64,000 nt of DNA from Marinobacter sp. F4218 (GCF_019443085.1 NZ_JAHZIL010000003.1:744001-808000), one strand, 5' to 3'. Counted from the first letter of the stretch, positions 35,669-45,236 are shown. Notes: generated by a model from the sequence alone, not told the origin. Numbers and translations are program-made.

Positions 35669-36271
35669 GTGGCCTCCAAACACTGGGCGAATTCCCTGCG
35701 CCCTCACAAATTACCTCTCCGTCGTCGCCTCGCCCGCGCCTCCGTGGCCTTGATCTACCGACAGGCTGACGATGGTGGCGTGGAGCTGCTGTTCATCCAG
35801 CGGGCCCGTCGGGAAGGTGATCCCTGGTCCGGAGACATGGCCTTTCCCGGAGGCCGCATGCAACCGGAGGATGCCACACCCCGAGCCACCGCCGAACGGG
35901 AAACCCTCGAAGAAACCGGAGTCGACCTGGTACGCCATGGCCGCTTCCAGGCCCGGCTTTCTGACCTGGTTACCCGCCAACACAGCCGCTGGCGACCGAT
36001 GGTAGTCACACCCTACGTCTACGAATGGCGGGGACCGCAATCTGTATTGCTGAACCACGAAGTCGAACAAACGGTGTGGGTGCCCCTCAACTACCTCGCC
36101 GCCAGGGAGAACCAGAGCCGACTGCCCTGGCGCACGCCGTTCGGCACCTTGAAAATGCCCTGTTGCCGATATCAGGGCTACTGCATCTGGGGGCTGAGTT
36201 ACAGCATGTTGCAGGAACTCCTGGCATGGGACCGTTCGCACAACGCTGTGACCACATCGAAACAAGAATAA
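35669..36271 (+). CDS. Nudix hydrolase, CoA-pyrophosphatase-like
   Basis: A 200-residue Nudix protein starting at GTG with AAAGGA upstream. The Nudix box reads GGRMQPED...RETLEETGVD, with spacing slightly longer than the canonical box, as in NudL/CoA pyrophosphatases. Upstream is SVALIYRQ...LLFIQRARREGDPWSGDMAFPGG. It probably hydrolyses CoA or related nucleoside diphosphate derivatives. Last part carries VVTPYVYEW and LNHEVEQTVWVPL. Confidence 0.82.
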   Translation: MASKHWANSLRPHKLPLRRRLARASVALIYRQADDGGVELLFIQRARREGDPWSGDMAFPGGRMQPEDATPRATAERETLEETGVDLVRHGRFQARLSDLVTRQHSRWRPMVVTPYVYEWRGPQSVLLNHEVEQTVWVPLNYLAARENQSRLPWRTPFGTLKMPCCRYQGYCIWGLSYSMLQELLAWDRSHNAVTTSKQE

Positions 36272-36463
36272 AAGGGCACAGATTATCCCCCGGCTTTGGT
36301 TGGCATTCCTCAGCCCTATGGACTTAACTCGTAATTAGCACCGCCCGCCCTGACCTGCCCCACAATGAACGTGAAAGCAGCAGGCAAAGCAACACATTGC
36401 TCCACTCCATGCGCCTTCGGGCCGAAACACCCGGCGTTCGCCAACACTTAAGCAGCAGCCAAA

Positions 36464-37897
36464 GTGAGACTATCAAGAAAGAGCATGATCGGACTTCTGG
36501 TAACCAGTTTCTATGTCGTGGGCATCATCATGGCCATGCATGCTGCCCTGACGACCCGCACATCCACGGGCGCGGTGGCCTGGACTGTATCTCTGGTCAC
36601 CATGCCCTTTGTCGCCGTTCCGGCGTATGCGGTGTTCGGCAGGAACCAGTTCGAGGGCATGGCAGAGGCGTACGAAGCACGCGCCGATGAAATCGACCAG
36701 ATTGTTGAGGGGTACCGCAAGGAACTCGCGGCGTGGAAGATCCCCGAGAGTCAGGCCCCGTCCTGGTATAACGCCGTTCACCGGCTATCAGAACTTTATC
36801 TCGTCAGAGGCAACGCCGTGGAGTTGCTGGTGAATGGCGAGGCCACCTTCGACAGTATCCTTGAGGGAATCGCCGGGGCGGAACGTTATATTCTGTTCCA
36901 GTTCTACATGATCCACGACGATGGCCTGGGAAGGCGGGTCAAGGACGCACTGGCAGAACGGGCCCGTGCGGGCGTAAAAGTTCTGGTGTTGTACGACGAA
37001 GTCGGCAGTTCCGATTTGCCCGACACATACGTGGCCGACATGCGCGCCGCCGGCATTGAGGTCAGCTCGTTCAAACCCAACCAGGGCTGGCGAAACCGGT
37101 TCCAGCTCAATTTCCGCAATCACCGGAAAATGGTGGTGGTCGATGGCCGCGAGGCCTGGGTTGGCGGCCACAACGTGGGTGATGAATACCTGGGGCTCGA
37201 CCCGGAGTTAAGCCCCTGGCGCGACACACACGTAAAGATCGAAGGGCCCGCAGCGGTCCAGGTTCAACTGACGATCCTCTCCGACTGGTACTGGGCCACC
37301 CGGGAAATCCCGGAACTGGAATGGGCACCGACACCGGCCACCAACGCCGATCAGCAGGTGATGATATTCCCCACTGCGCCCACCGGGCACCTGGAGAAGG
37401 CCAGCCTGTTTTTTGTCTCGGCACTCAGCGCCGCCCGAGAGCGCATCTGGCTGTCGGCTCCCTATTTCGTTCCGGATGAGGCAGTCATGAAAGCGCTGCA
37501 GCTGGCCGCCCTTCGCGGCGTCGACGTTCGGATCATCACCACCGGCAAAGGCGACAGCCTGCCCGTCTACCTCGCGGCATTCCACTACATCGAGGAACTG
37601 CGCGGGCTCGGCATTCGCTTTTACGCTTATCAGCCCGGCTTTCTTCACGAAAAGGTCATGCTGGTCGACGACCGCGTATCGAGCGTCGGCACCCACAATT
37701 TTGACAACCGCTCATTCCGCCTCAACTTCGAGGTGGCTGCCGTGATCGTGGATGAGGGATTCGCCACCCAGATGGAAGCCATGTTCGAACAAGACTTTGC
37801 CCACGCAGAGCCGATCGATCCCGACAGTCTGGACGATCGGCCCCTGTGGTGGCGGCTGGGCGTTAAGCTATCGAGGCTGGCGTCGCCCGTGCTGTAG
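36464..37897 (+). CDS. Cardiolipin synthase-like phospholipase D protein
   Basis: A 477-residue PLD-superfamily protein. Two N-terminal membrane helices precede two complete HKD motifs: NHRKMVVVDGREAWVGGHN and LHEKVMLVDDRVSSVGTHNFDNRSF. This is the bacterial cardiolipin synthase (ClsA-like) architecture and length. It would join two phosphatidylglycerols, releasing glycerol. The GTG at 36464 lacks a ribosome site; an ATG at 36485 preceded closely by AAGAAAGAG is a possible alternative. Confidence 0.88.
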   Translation: MRLSRKSMIGLLVTSFYVVGIIMAMHAALTTRTSTGAVAWTVSLVTMPFVAVPAYAVFGRNQFEGMAEAYEARADEIDQIVEGYRKELAAWKIPESQAPSWYNAVHRLSELYLVRGNAVELLVNGEATFDSILEGIAGAERYILFQFYMIHDDGLGRRVKDALAERARAGVKVLVLYDEVGSSDLPDTYVADMRAAGIEVSSFKPNQGWRNRFQLNFRNHRKMVVVDGREAWVGGHNVGDEYLGLDPELSPWRDTHVKIEGPAAVQVQLTILSDWYWATREIPELEWAPTPATNADQQVMIFPTAPTGHLEKASLFFVSALSAARERIWLSAPYFVPDEAVMKALQLAALRGVDVRIITTGKGDSLPVYLAAFHYIEELRGLGIRFYAYQPGFLHEKVMLVDDRVSSVGTHNFDNRSFRLNFEVAAVIVDEGFATQMEAMFEQDFAHAEPIDPDSLDDRPLWWRLGVKLSRLASPVL

Positions 37898-37926
37898 GGA
37901 ATAGTGAAAATTCCGGCCCGGCTGTT

Positions 37927-38370
37927 CTACAGGTGCAACGAAACCCCGTTCCTGGCCAGCACCTCCGTGATGTTTTCAATGTCCGGCGGCCCCGGAGAAA
38001 CCTCTCTGTCGACAGCTGTAAACATCTGGGTTGCCAGGCTGCCGGCTCCGGTGACTTCCAGCATTTCGCCGCCCTCCGGCCCGTACTGGAACGAGTGAAC
38101 CGATCCGCCAGGTACAAAAACCAGGGTACCCGGCAAACACGTCTCCTGCTTCCCATCGCAAGTGAAATCAACACTCCCTTTGATCACAAAAAACGCCTCG
38201 TCCCATTCGTGACTGTGCGGGGGCGGCCCCATGCCGCTCTCTCCGGACTGATAGGTAAACTCTTGCCCTTTCGTATCCTGCTTGGTCGCCAGAACGGTTA
38301 TGTTCGTGCCGACAACACTCAACGCACGATCATAATCACCCGGTTTAACAATAATGGAGTGTCGGTTCAT
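37927..38370 (-). CDS. Cupin-domain protein
   Basis: A 147-residue single cupin. The metal motif 1 (PPPHSHEWDEAFFVIKGSVDFTCDG) and motif 2 (PGTLVFVPGGSVHSFQYG) are both present with His and Glu ligands. The function is unknown; such proteins include small dioxygenases and isomerases. The ATG at 38370 has AAGGAG 7 nt before. It converges on the cardiolipin synthase-like gene. Confidence 0.82.
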   Translation of the reverse strand: MNRHSIIVKPGDYDRALSVVGTNITVLATKQDTKGQEFTYQSGESGMGPPPHSHEWDEAFFVIKGSVDFTCDGKQETCLPGTLVFVPGGSVHSFQYGPEGGEMLEVTGAGSLATQMFTAVDREVSPGPPDIENITEVLARNGVSLHL

Positions 38371-38599
38371 GGGTGTGCTCCTTCTCGGCCACCTATCGCC
38401 CTCTCGGGACATGGCGCTGAGCCTGGAAGTGATGTCAGGGCCATGACGCCTCAGAAAATCTCACTCAAAGGCGACTCGCCATAGTTTCAGTTTAGGCCGG
38501 GTAGCGGATAAAACGTACATAAATCTATCCCGGTTTGGTTGACGAATCGCCCCGCCAAGGCCTGAATAGGAGATACATCACCGTGCGGAGGAATCGGGC

Positions 38600-38785
38600 A
38601 TGAAGTGGATCATACTGATCATTATTATCGCTGGCTTGGCCTACTGGCTTAATAAGGGCCGGCGCAGGAACAACATCGAAGATCCGGATATGAAAACCTT
38701 CGAGGAAAAAGATTTCTACCTCACATCGAACGACAACGCATCCGACGATAAGTCATCCCCTGATAAAAATAATCCGCGTCACTGA
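38600..38785 (+). CDS. Small membrane-anchored protein
   Basis: A 61-residue protein: an N-terminal transmembrane helix (KWIILIIIIAGLAYWL), a short basic patch, then a very polar, Asp/Asn/Ser-rich tail. No family recognised. Upstream GGAGGAATCGGGC gives a good ribosome site. A hairpin with T-run follows at 38819. Confidence 0.65.
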   Translation: MKWIILIIIIAGLAYWLNKGRRRNNIEDPDMKTFEEKDFYLTSNDNASDDKSSPDKNNPRH

Positions 38786-38818
38786 ATTGATTCCGGGTCA
38801 GTTAAACGTCTGTGAAGT

Positions 38819-38849
38819 AGGCCCGTAACGGATTAAGGTAGGGCCTTTT
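38819..38849 (+). terminator. Terminator after the small membrane gene
   Basis: AGGCCC and GGGCCT form a 6-bp stem with a 16-nt loop, followed by TTTT. Moderate strength. Confidence 0.5.
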
Positions 38850-38869
38850 CTGCCGGAGACATTCACGCT

Positions 38870-39073
38870 ATGGAAACTGCGACCCTGATTTGGGGGCTCA
38901 TTTTCAGCTCCATCGGTATCGGTTATTTCATTTACGGGCGAAGGCAGTCGAATATGGTCGCCCGCTGGTGCGGTCTCGCGCTGATTCTTTATCCGTACCT
39001 CGTGACCAATACCATGGCCATGGTGGCTGTCGGGGTTGCGCTCATGTTGACCCCGCGGTTCATTGAACTTTGA
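38870..39073 (+). CDS. Small two-helix membrane protein
   Basis: A 67-residue protein of mostly hydrophobic residues: TLIWGLIFSSIGIGYFIYGRRQ, then ARWCGLALILYPYLV and MAMVAVGVALML. It resembles small proteins often labelled amino-acid transport-like, but no function is shown. TGCCGGAGAC precedes the ATG. Its stop overlaps a possible TTG start of the MOSC gene. Confidence 0.7.
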   Translation: METATLIWGLIFSSIGIGYFIYGRRQSNMVARWCGLALILYPYLVTNTMAMVAVGVALMLTPRFIEL

Positions 39074-39096
39074 GCAATTCTTCAAAGCGATCTCCC

Positions 39097-39588
39097 ATGC
39101 CCGACGCGACTCCCCTTCAAACTCTGCTGGACACCCTCCCCCAATGCGGCCGGGTGGAATGGATTGGTATCCGCCCCGCCCGTGGTGAGGCCATGCAGTC
39201 ACTCGACGGCGTGACAGTCAGCCCCGGCAAGGGCCTCGAAGGCGATCGGTTCAAGGGCCGCGAAACCAGCAAACGACAGGTAACCCTGATCCAGAAAGAA
39301 CACCTGCACGCGATTGCCTCCTGCCTGCATCGGGAGGCCATTGGCCCCGAGGTTTTCCGGCGCAACATTGTAGTCTCCGGCCTGAACCTGCATGCCCTGA
39401 AAGGCAAAACCTTCCGGATCGGTGGGGTGATCCTGGAGTACACGGGGCTTTGTCACCCCTGCAGCAAGATGGAGACGACGCTTGGGCCGGGCGGTTACAA
39501 CGCCATGCGCGGCCATGGAGGGATTACGACGCGGGTGGTTGAAGGCGGCGAGCTGACTCTTGGTGACCTGGTGCAGGCCTTGCCATGA
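39097..39588 (+). CDS. MOSC-domain protein
   Basis: A 163-residue MOSC (Moco sulfurase C-terminal) protein: GKGLEGDRF and RQVTLIQKEHL near the start, FRRNIVVSGLNL, and the conserved Cys in GLCHPCSKME. YiiM/YuaD-like proteins help bind sulfur or molybdenum cofactor and confer resistance to N-hydroxylated bases; the specific role is unknown. I give the ATG at 39097; a TTG at 39070 in frame would overlap the upstream stop. Confidence 0.85.
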   Translation: MPDATPLQTLLDTLPQCGRVEWIGIRPARGEAMQSLDGVTVSPGKGLEGDRFKGRETSKRQVTLIQKEHLHAIASCLHREAIGPEVFRRNIVVSGLNLHALKGKTFRIGGVILEYTGLCHPCSKMETTLGPGGYNAMRGHGGITTRVVEGGELTLGDLVQALP

Positions 39589-41393
39589 ACTACCGCCGTC
39601 TCGTCCTCGCTGCCCTACTCGGACTTCTGGCCCTTGCGCTCTGGGCCAGCCCCGAGTTCAAGCAGGTGGCGGCCGGGGTGGCGATCTTCCTGTTTGGCAT
39701 GCTGTCGCTCGAGAACGGGTTTCGCCAGTTTACCGGCGGATTCCTGGAGAGCGTGCTGCGTCGGACCACGGACACGATTCCGAAAAGTCTCGGTTTCGGC
39801 ATTGTCAGCACCGCGATCATGCAGTCCAGCTCCCTGGTATCGGTGATCACCATATCGTTCCTCAGCGCCGGCATGCTCCCGCTGATCACCGGCATCGGCA
39901 TCATCTTCGGGGCCAACCTGGGCACCACAACCGGGGCCTGGCTGTTCGCCACCATCGGCATGAAAATGAGTCTCTCGGCCTTCGCGTTGCCAATGCTCGT
40001 CTTCGGCGTGGTGCTGAATTTCCAGGGCTCCCGCGTATTGAAAGCCTCCGGTGCGATTCTGGCCGGCCTCGGGTTTCTGTTTCTCGGCATCGACTTCATG
40101 AAGGACGGGTTCGAAGGCTACCAGGCCGCAGTCGATCTGCGCGCATACGCGATAACGGGTATAACCGGACTGCTTGTTTATACGGGGCTCGGAATTCTCG
40201 CGACGGTCATCATGCAATCGAGCCACGCAACGCTGGCCCTCACCCTGGCCGGCCTGGCCACAGGCCAGATTACCTACGAGAACGCGTTGGCCCTGGCGAT
40301 CGGTGCCAACATCGGCACGACAGTAACCGCCCTGATCGGCGGCCTAGGCGCAAACATCGCCGGCAAGCGCCTGGCAGGCGCCCACCTCTTTTTCAACCTG
40401 GCGACGGCGGCGATGGCCCTGGTGCTGGTCGAGCCCCTGCGCTGGTCCGTCGACGGTCTGTCGGCGCTCATGTCGATCGCCGACGATGACTATACCGTCA
40501 AGCTCGCCGTCTTCCACACCCTGTTCAACTGCTTGGGTGTCGCCGTCATGTTGCCACGGATTTCCCAGCTGGCGCGCGCGCTGGAGCGCTGGTTGCCGGA
40601 GGGGCCGGAAGAGGCTGCGGCCGAGCCGAGATACCTGAACCCCGCTGCGATGGACTCCCCCGATAGCGCCAACGTGGCAGTTCGCAGGGAGGTCTGGCAC
40701 CTGTTCGACCAGGCCTTCGTCATCCTCGCCCATGGCCTTCACCTTCACCGCGAACAGATCTGCAACTGCGATGACCTGCGGGCGATGATCAACAATAACC
40801 GGGAGCGCATCGACATCGACATTGACCTGCTATACCGGCAGCGCGTCAAACGTCTTTACAATGCCATCCTCGACTTCATTTCCGGGTGCATGACGCGCAT
40901 GTCCCCGGGCAGTTCCACCGAATCACTCTACCGCCTGCAGCACGCCGCTGCCGAGATGGTGGAAGCCATCAAGCACGTCAAACACCTGCGCAAGAACCTC
41001 ACGACCTACCTGGCTGCCAATAACGCGGCGATCCGCCGGGAATACAATGATCTGCGCCTCAGGGTCGCGATTGTACTGCGCGAAACCCATCGACTTTACG
41101 AAGGCCAATTTGACGACGCCAGCACGGCCATACTGGAGCTCGACGAGATTGCTGTGAGTGCGCGAGTGGACCGCGAATCCATGGTCGCGCGGGTTACGAA
41201 ACTTCTGGGCACAAAGCAGATTGATTCCGCCATGGCGACGTCCCTGCTCAATGATTCTGCCTATGCCAGCGAAACCGTAGATGCTATTTTGACAGGTACA
41301 CGCGAGCTCCTTACGGCCACGGATGTGGACGCTGCCCGAACCACCGAGGCATTGTCAGTGAGCGATGAGGGTCAGGCGGGGGTTAACATCTGA
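39585..41393 (+). CDS. Na/Pi cotransporter family protein (NptA-like) with PhoU-like tail
   Basis: A 602-residue protein. The membrane half carries the two inverted repeats with QSSSLVSVITISFLSAG and QSSHATLALTLAGLA (the family's QSSS/QSS motifs) and GANIGTT. The cytoplasmic half is a long helical PhoU-like domain. It imports or exports phosphate with Na+. The start overlaps the MOSC stop by 4 bp. The partner small gene follows 42 bp later. Confidence 0.88.
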   Translation: MNYRRLVLAALLGLLALALWASPEFKQVAAGVAIFLFGMLSLENGFRQFTGGFLESVLRRTTDTIPKSLGFGIVSTAIMQSSSLVSVITISFLSAGMLPLITGIGIIFGANLGTTTGAWLFATIGMKMSLSAFALPMLVFGVVLNFQGSRVLKASGAILAGLGFLFLGIDFMKDGFEGYQAAVDLRAYAITGITGLLVYTGLGILATVIMQSSHATLALTLAGLATGQITYENALALAIGANIGTTVTALIGGLGANIAGKRLAGAHLFFNLATAAMALVLVEPLRWSVDGLSALMSIADDDYTVKLAVFHTLFNCLGVAVMLPRISQLARALERWLPEGPEEAAAEPRYLNPAAMDSPDSANVAVRREVWHLFDQAFVILAHGLHLHREQICNCDDLRAMINNNRERIDIDIDLLYRQRVKRLYNAILDFISGCMTRMSPGSSTESLYRLQHAAAEMVEAIKHVKHLRKNLTTYLAANNAAIRREYNDLRLRVAIVLRETHRLYEGQFDDASTAILELDEIAVSARVDRESMVARVTKLLGTKQIDSAMATSLLNDSAYASETVDAILTGTRELLTATDVDAARTTEALSVSDEGQAGVNI

Positions 41394-41435
41394 CGCATCA
41401 CGGGAATGCCTCCCGGACCAAGGCGGAGTCGGACA

Positions 41436-41681
41436 ATGGGTTTCAAGGACTTGGTAGCAAAGCTCGATGATGTTCTGGGCGAACACGACCAGGGCAAGGC
41501 CCTGAAGCTCAAGGACCTGACGCAACTCGAACAGGCGCTGGAAAAAAAGCAGGCGAAATACCGCGAACGACTGAGCTCCGGCTCACCCGAGGAAACCCCC
41601 GCCCAGACCGAGGTTCGCCTGCGCGTGGTCGAGGCACAACTGGCCAAGCTGCGGGAGCTCATGGCAGAAGCATCCCCCTGA
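41436..41681 (+). CDS. Small coiled-coil protein
   Basis: An 81-residue, mostly helical, charged protein (LVAKLDDVLGEHDQGKALKLKDLTQLEQALEKKQAKYRERL...VRLRVVEAQLAKLRELMAEA) with heptad-like spacing. No family recognised. GGAG lies about 8 nt before the ATG. It follows the Na/Pi gene on the same strand, and its end overlaps the convergent PiT gene by 23 bp. Confidence 0.7.
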   Translation: MGFKDLVAKLDDVLGEHDQGKALKLKDLTQLEQALEKKQAKYRERLSSGSPEETPAQTEVRLRVVEAQLAKLRELMAEASP

Positions 41682-43230
41682 TGGTAAAGAACAGCATAGC
41701 CGCCAGCAGTGCCGATAACGGAACCGTGATCAGCCAGGCAGCCACTATTTTCAAAACCGCGGAACGCTTGACGAGATCCTGCCTGTAAAGCTTTTTCAGA
41801 CTCTTACGTTCGCTTTTCGAGATCGGTGCGTAGCGGCCATCTGTGCTTTTGAGCTTCTTGAGGATTTCTCCTTTTTCTTCGAATGAGGCCTCCTCGAATT
41901 CCTTCAGCACGCGCTCTACTTTTTCCCGGTCCTCTCCGGCATGGCGCACCTCAATCTCGGCAATCTTCTCGCGATAGGTAGTTTTAAGATGCTCGCGCAG
42001 GAAGCCCACGCCGAACACGCCCCCTATGGCAATGTGGGTCGAGCTCACGGGAAGGCCCAGCTGGCTTGCGATGATGACAGTAACCGCCGCAGCCATGGCC
42101 ACGCAGAAGGCACGCATGCGGTCGAGCTCCGTTATCTCCGATCCGACAGTGCGTATGAGCTTGGGGCCGAACAGTGCCAGGCCGAGGGCAATCCCGAGTG
42201 CCCCCACCCACATCACCCAGCCAGGGATCGCCGCCTGTGCCACCACGCCGCCGTGAAGGATGGTTTCATTGATCGCCGCCAGCGGGCCTACCGCGTTCGC
42301 AACGTCATTCGCCCCGTGCGCGAAGCTCAGAAGTGCAGCCGAAAAAATAAGCGGTGAGGTGAACAGACTGTCGACTCCCGCTTTGCTGTTTTCCACCTCG
42401 ACCGAAGGACGGGTAACAAGCCATTTTGTGAGCCGCCATACGATGATGCCAATGAGCGCGCCGAATCCGATAGCAGGCAGTAACCCGATGTCGACGACCT
42501 TGCCCAGCCCCTTTATCACTAAATACGTAGCAAAGACCCCCGCCATTATTGCGACGAACAGAGGCACGTTGTATCTGGCGGCCTGAGCAATTTCACGCTT
42601 GTAGGTGATCCGGCGTTTTATCAGGTACAGGGTAAGTGCTGCGATGGCCCCACCGAGTACCGGCGATATAACCCAACTGGCGACGATCTGGCCAAACTGG
42701 CTCCAATCCACTATGTCCACACCGCCCGCCGCTATACCCGCGCCCATCACACCGCCGACGATCGAGTGGGTCGTGGAGACAGGCGCCCCGACGTAGGTGG
42801 CCGCATTCAGCCAGAGCGCCGCGGCAAGCAGCGCGGCTATCATGAGCCAGATGAACGTATCGGGATCTCCGATCAGCGCAGGATCGATAATCCCCTTCTT
42901 GATGGTGCTGACGACATCGCCGCCCGCTATCAGCGCACCACTGGCCTCAAAGATCGCCGCTATCGCGATGGCCCCGGCCAGGGTCAGAGCTTTGGACCCG
43001 ACGGCAGGCCCCACGTTATTGGCAACATCATTGGCACCGATGTTCATCGCCATGTACCCGCCGATCATCGCCGCCGCCACCAGGATGACCATGTTCGGAG
43101 CATCAGCCCCGATCGAGCGGACATACAACATGACCCCTGCAAGGAAAATCACCGCCACGCCGATCCGAAAAACCTCGGCACGCCCGTAACGAGTCGCCTT
43201 TTCTATGGCATTGAGTTGTTCCAGTTCCAT
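41659..43230 (-). CDS. Inorganic phosphate transporter, PiT family
   Basis: A 523-residue PiT carrier with the family's repeat signature: GYMAMNIGANDVANNVGPAVGSKALTL near the N-terminus and SFAHGANDVANAVGPLAAI in the second half, with SSTHIAIGGVFGVG. A central hydrophilic part near residues 400-480 is long and charged. It takes up phosphate with H+ or Na+. I start at the ATG at 43230. It converges on the small coiled-coil gene that follows a second, unrelated phosphate transporter. Confidence 0.9.
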   Translation of the reverse strand: MELEQLNAIEKATRYGRAEVFRIGVAVIFLAGVMLYVRSIGADAPNMVILVAAAMIGGYMAMNIGANDVANNVGPAVGSKALTLAGAIAIAAIFEASGALIAGGDVVSTIKKGIIDPALIGDPDTFIWLMIAALLAAALWLNAATYVGAPVSTTHSIVGGVMGAGIAAGGVDIVDWSQFGQIVASWVISPVLGGAIAALTLYLIKRRITYKREIAQAARYNVPLFVAIMAGVFATYLVIKGLGKVVDIGLLPAIGFGALIGIIVWRLTKWLVTRPSVEVENSKAGVDSLFTSPLIFSAALLSFAHGANDVANAVGPLAAINETILHGGVVAQAAIPGWVMWVGALGIALGLALFGPKLIRTVGSEITELDRMRAFCVAMAAAVTVIIASQLGLPVSSTHIAIGGVFGVGFLREHLKTTYREKIAEIEVRHAGEDREKVERVLKEFEEASFEEKGEILKKLKSTDGRYAPISKSERKSLKKLYRQDLVKRSAVLKIVAAWLITVPLSALLAAMLFFTIRGMLLP

Positions 43231-43368
43231 GATTGCGCTGCCATCCGTGAGTAACCGTTCACCCCAATACAATGTAGCCCAAAGCCACACAATCGGGGCC
43301 GGCTCGGCCCAGGGTACTCAGGCCCGAAAGGATTTGCGCAAATCAGAGGAACCGGTGCCCAGCTAGCT

Positions 43369-43833
43369 TCAGAACGCGCCAGTCCCCGCCAGCTCCCGGA
43401 TGATCTGAACCGTTTCAATATCGGTGAGCACATAGGCCTGCTGGAGAAACTGGTCATACGGCATCGAATCGCCCTCGTTCTCGATGCTGGCTGAGTAATA
43501 TCGAAAACGGATAAAAATCGATTCCGGTTCGGGCTCTTCAATATCCATGACAAGCGTTGCCGCCGGAACCGCATCGGTTGGCAGAGTTCGGTACTCGATT
43601 CTCGACTCCGGTAAAAACCTTACTTCGTCGACTATCTGCAGCCCTGGCAGTTGCAGGCACCGTTTCATGTAGGCCGGTTCCTGCTCAAGAATCTCATACT
43701 CTTCAACGCCTACCAGGAACTTGTCCGGGCGCCGGGCTCTGAGTACCAAACCTTCCCAGATCTGGAATCGGGTCAGGATCGGCAGCTCTGGCTTCGTCAG
43801 GTCGTTTATCTGAACGATGTGCTCAAACGTCAT
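43369..43833 (-). CDS. DUF1857 (AtaL-like SRPBCC) protein
   Basis: A 154-residue protein of the START/SRPBCC fold, DUF1857 branch: FEHIVQINDLTKPELPILTRFQIWEGLVLRARRPDKFL, then VDEVRFLPESRIEYRT and SIFIRFRYYS. The function in bacteria is not known. AGGAGG lies 5 nt before the ATG at 43833. Confidence 0.8.
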   Translation of the reverse strand: MTFEHIVQINDLTKPELPILTRFQIWEGLVLRARRPDKFLVGVEEYEILEQEPAYMKRCLQLPGLQIVDEVRFLPESRIEYRTLPTDAVPAATLVMDIEEPEPESIFIRFRYYSASIENEGDSMPYDQFLQQAYVLTDIETVQIIRELAGTGAF

Positions 43834-43929
43834 TTGGCCTCCTGCTTGGTGATGCCATCTATCAGACACCGTGCCAGCCACAAGACCTTTCGAAAAGATG
43901 CAGCTCGCCTACCACCGTGGAACAAACGA

Positions 43930-44754
43930 CTAACGACGATGGGTGGGTGGGCAGTACTCCCCGCCCAGGCCGGGCACGGCATCGCTGCCTAACCCGTAAT
44001 TTTCCAGAATCCTGCAAAGCTGCCCGTTCTCCTGGAGCTTCTTGAAACCGCGCTCGAAGGCCTGGGCAATGGCACTTGATCGGTCCGGGTCTTCCGGGGA
44101 GAGTGCCAGGTAACCGGCATGGCGTTCGTCGAGACAGCCGGCATTCAGAAGACCCTCGCGGTTCTGACTGGATTCGAACAGAAGCCGATCATCGAGCAAT
44201 GCATCGAAGCGTTCCCTTCTTACCAGCTCTCGCAGGCGATTGGATACGTCACCGCCTCCTATCAGGGTGACGCGCTTGCCCTGATTATCAGAAATATAAG
44301 CATCCATCTCGGCGCCGTAGCTGTAGCCCGAAGTGGCCACGAACCGCATGTTCTCGAGTGAAGCCAGGCCGTGATAGCGGTGTGGTTCGTTCTGCGGGAC
44401 GTAGAAGCAATATTCGGTCAGAGAAACCGCGTAGGAGGGAAAAATAAAACTGGGGGCCTCCGCCCTGAACGCAGGCACTATGGCGTCAACACGCCCCCGC
44501 TTTGCCTCAAAAAGTGCCCGGTCATAGGGCAGGTTTTCGTACACGACCTTGTACCCTTCGGACTCAAGCGCGGCACGGGCGATGTCCACTGTGAAGCCAG
44601 AACGTGGTCCTGTGACGTCACAGGCGTACGGACACCAGTAGGCGGGTGCAGCAACCGAGACGGTAAGTGATCCCCTCGCCTGAGTTTCAGGCCAGGCAGG
44701 CGAAACCGCCACTGCCCATAACGTCCATATGAGAGTTTTAGCGGCAATTCTCAT
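43930..44754 (-). CDS. Periplasmic solute-binding protein (SBP_bac_3-like)
   Basis: A 274-residue protein with a signal peptide (LIWTLWAVAVSPAWP) and a type 3 extracellular solute-binding fold: GFTVDIARAALESEGYKVVYENLPYDRALFEAKRGRVDAIVPAF, then YFVP and VTLIGGGDVSNRLRELVRRERFDALLDDRLLF. Two Cys pairs occur (CPYACD, CRILE...YCPP). No ABC permease or two-component partner is adjacent. It may bind an amino acid or be an orphan sensor protein. Confidence 0.78.
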   Translation of the reverse strand: MRIAAKTLIWTLWAVAVSPAWPETQARGSLTVSVAAPAYWCPYACDVTGPRSGFTVDIARAALESEGYKVVYENLPYDRALFEAKRGRVDAIVPAFRAEAPSFIFPSYAVSLTEYCFYVPQNEPHRYHGLASLENMRFVATSGYSYGAEMDAYISDNQGKRVTLIGGGDVSNRLRELVRRERFDALLDDRLLFESSQNREGLLNAGCLDERHAGYLALSPEDPDRSSAIAQAFERGFKKLQENGQLCRILENYGLGSDAVPGLGGEYCPPTHRR

Positions 44755-45077
44755 TACTTTGCTGCCTCTCCTTGGAGCACGCAATTAAAAGCCAAACACC
44801 CCTCGAATCTCTAAGGGTAGTACTGTAAGGCCAGGGTTCAATTCACCGACAGACTAAGTCACATCGCTGAATCCGACAATAAGTGGGGAAAATCCGAAAA
44901 CCGAAGGCCGGGGAGACCCTCGCAAGATAGAGCGGTTTCGGTTGATCGGCCAGGTTCGAGTCTTATACCCTTTCTTGAAAAAGGGTCGTCTTCGTCTTGT
45001 CCGACACGACTCGAATGCACCAGAAGATATTCGGGATAATCTTTAATTTAAATCGGGGCCAGATCAATCTGCCCCTG
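44755..45077. other. Intergenic stretch without a recognised gene
   Basis: No frame with a ribosome site and conserved content is seen. It includes a T-loop-like GGTTCGAGTC near 44955 and a reverse copy near 45012 (GACTCGAAT), and TAAATCGGGGCCAGATCAAT near its right end. Confidence 0.4.
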
Positions 45078-45236
45078 TTACTTTTTCGCGTTAACCTGCT
45101 TTGAATTCTGGGACGCGAACTGTCCACTTTTACCCTTGCCTACATACTCAACGGCACCGCCCGACTTTAAATAAGCAGCAGTCTGCTCCTCAATTGCGGC
45201 AGACGTTAACGTAACTTTTTCGAGTTTCTTGCTCAT
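45078..45236 (-). CDS. Small 52-residue protein of unknown function
   Basis: Reading leftward from the ATG at 45236 (preceded by GGAGATCATA) gives a 52-residue basic protein: MSKKLEKVTLTSAAIEEQ, then TAAYLKSGGAVEYVGKGKSG, ending in NAKK. No motif recognised. The good ribosome site and regular codon usage suggest a real gene. It stands in an otherwise gene-poor stretch. Confidence 0.6.
   Translation of the reverse strand: MSKKLEKVTLTSAAIEEQTAAYLKSGGAVEYVGKGKSGQFASQNSKQVNAKK

Noticed and set aside
44930..45020. A T-loop-like GGTTCGAGTC, considered as a tRNA or an attachment-site scar
   Set aside because: No acceptor stem, D arm or anticodon arm can be folded around it, and no integrase is near.
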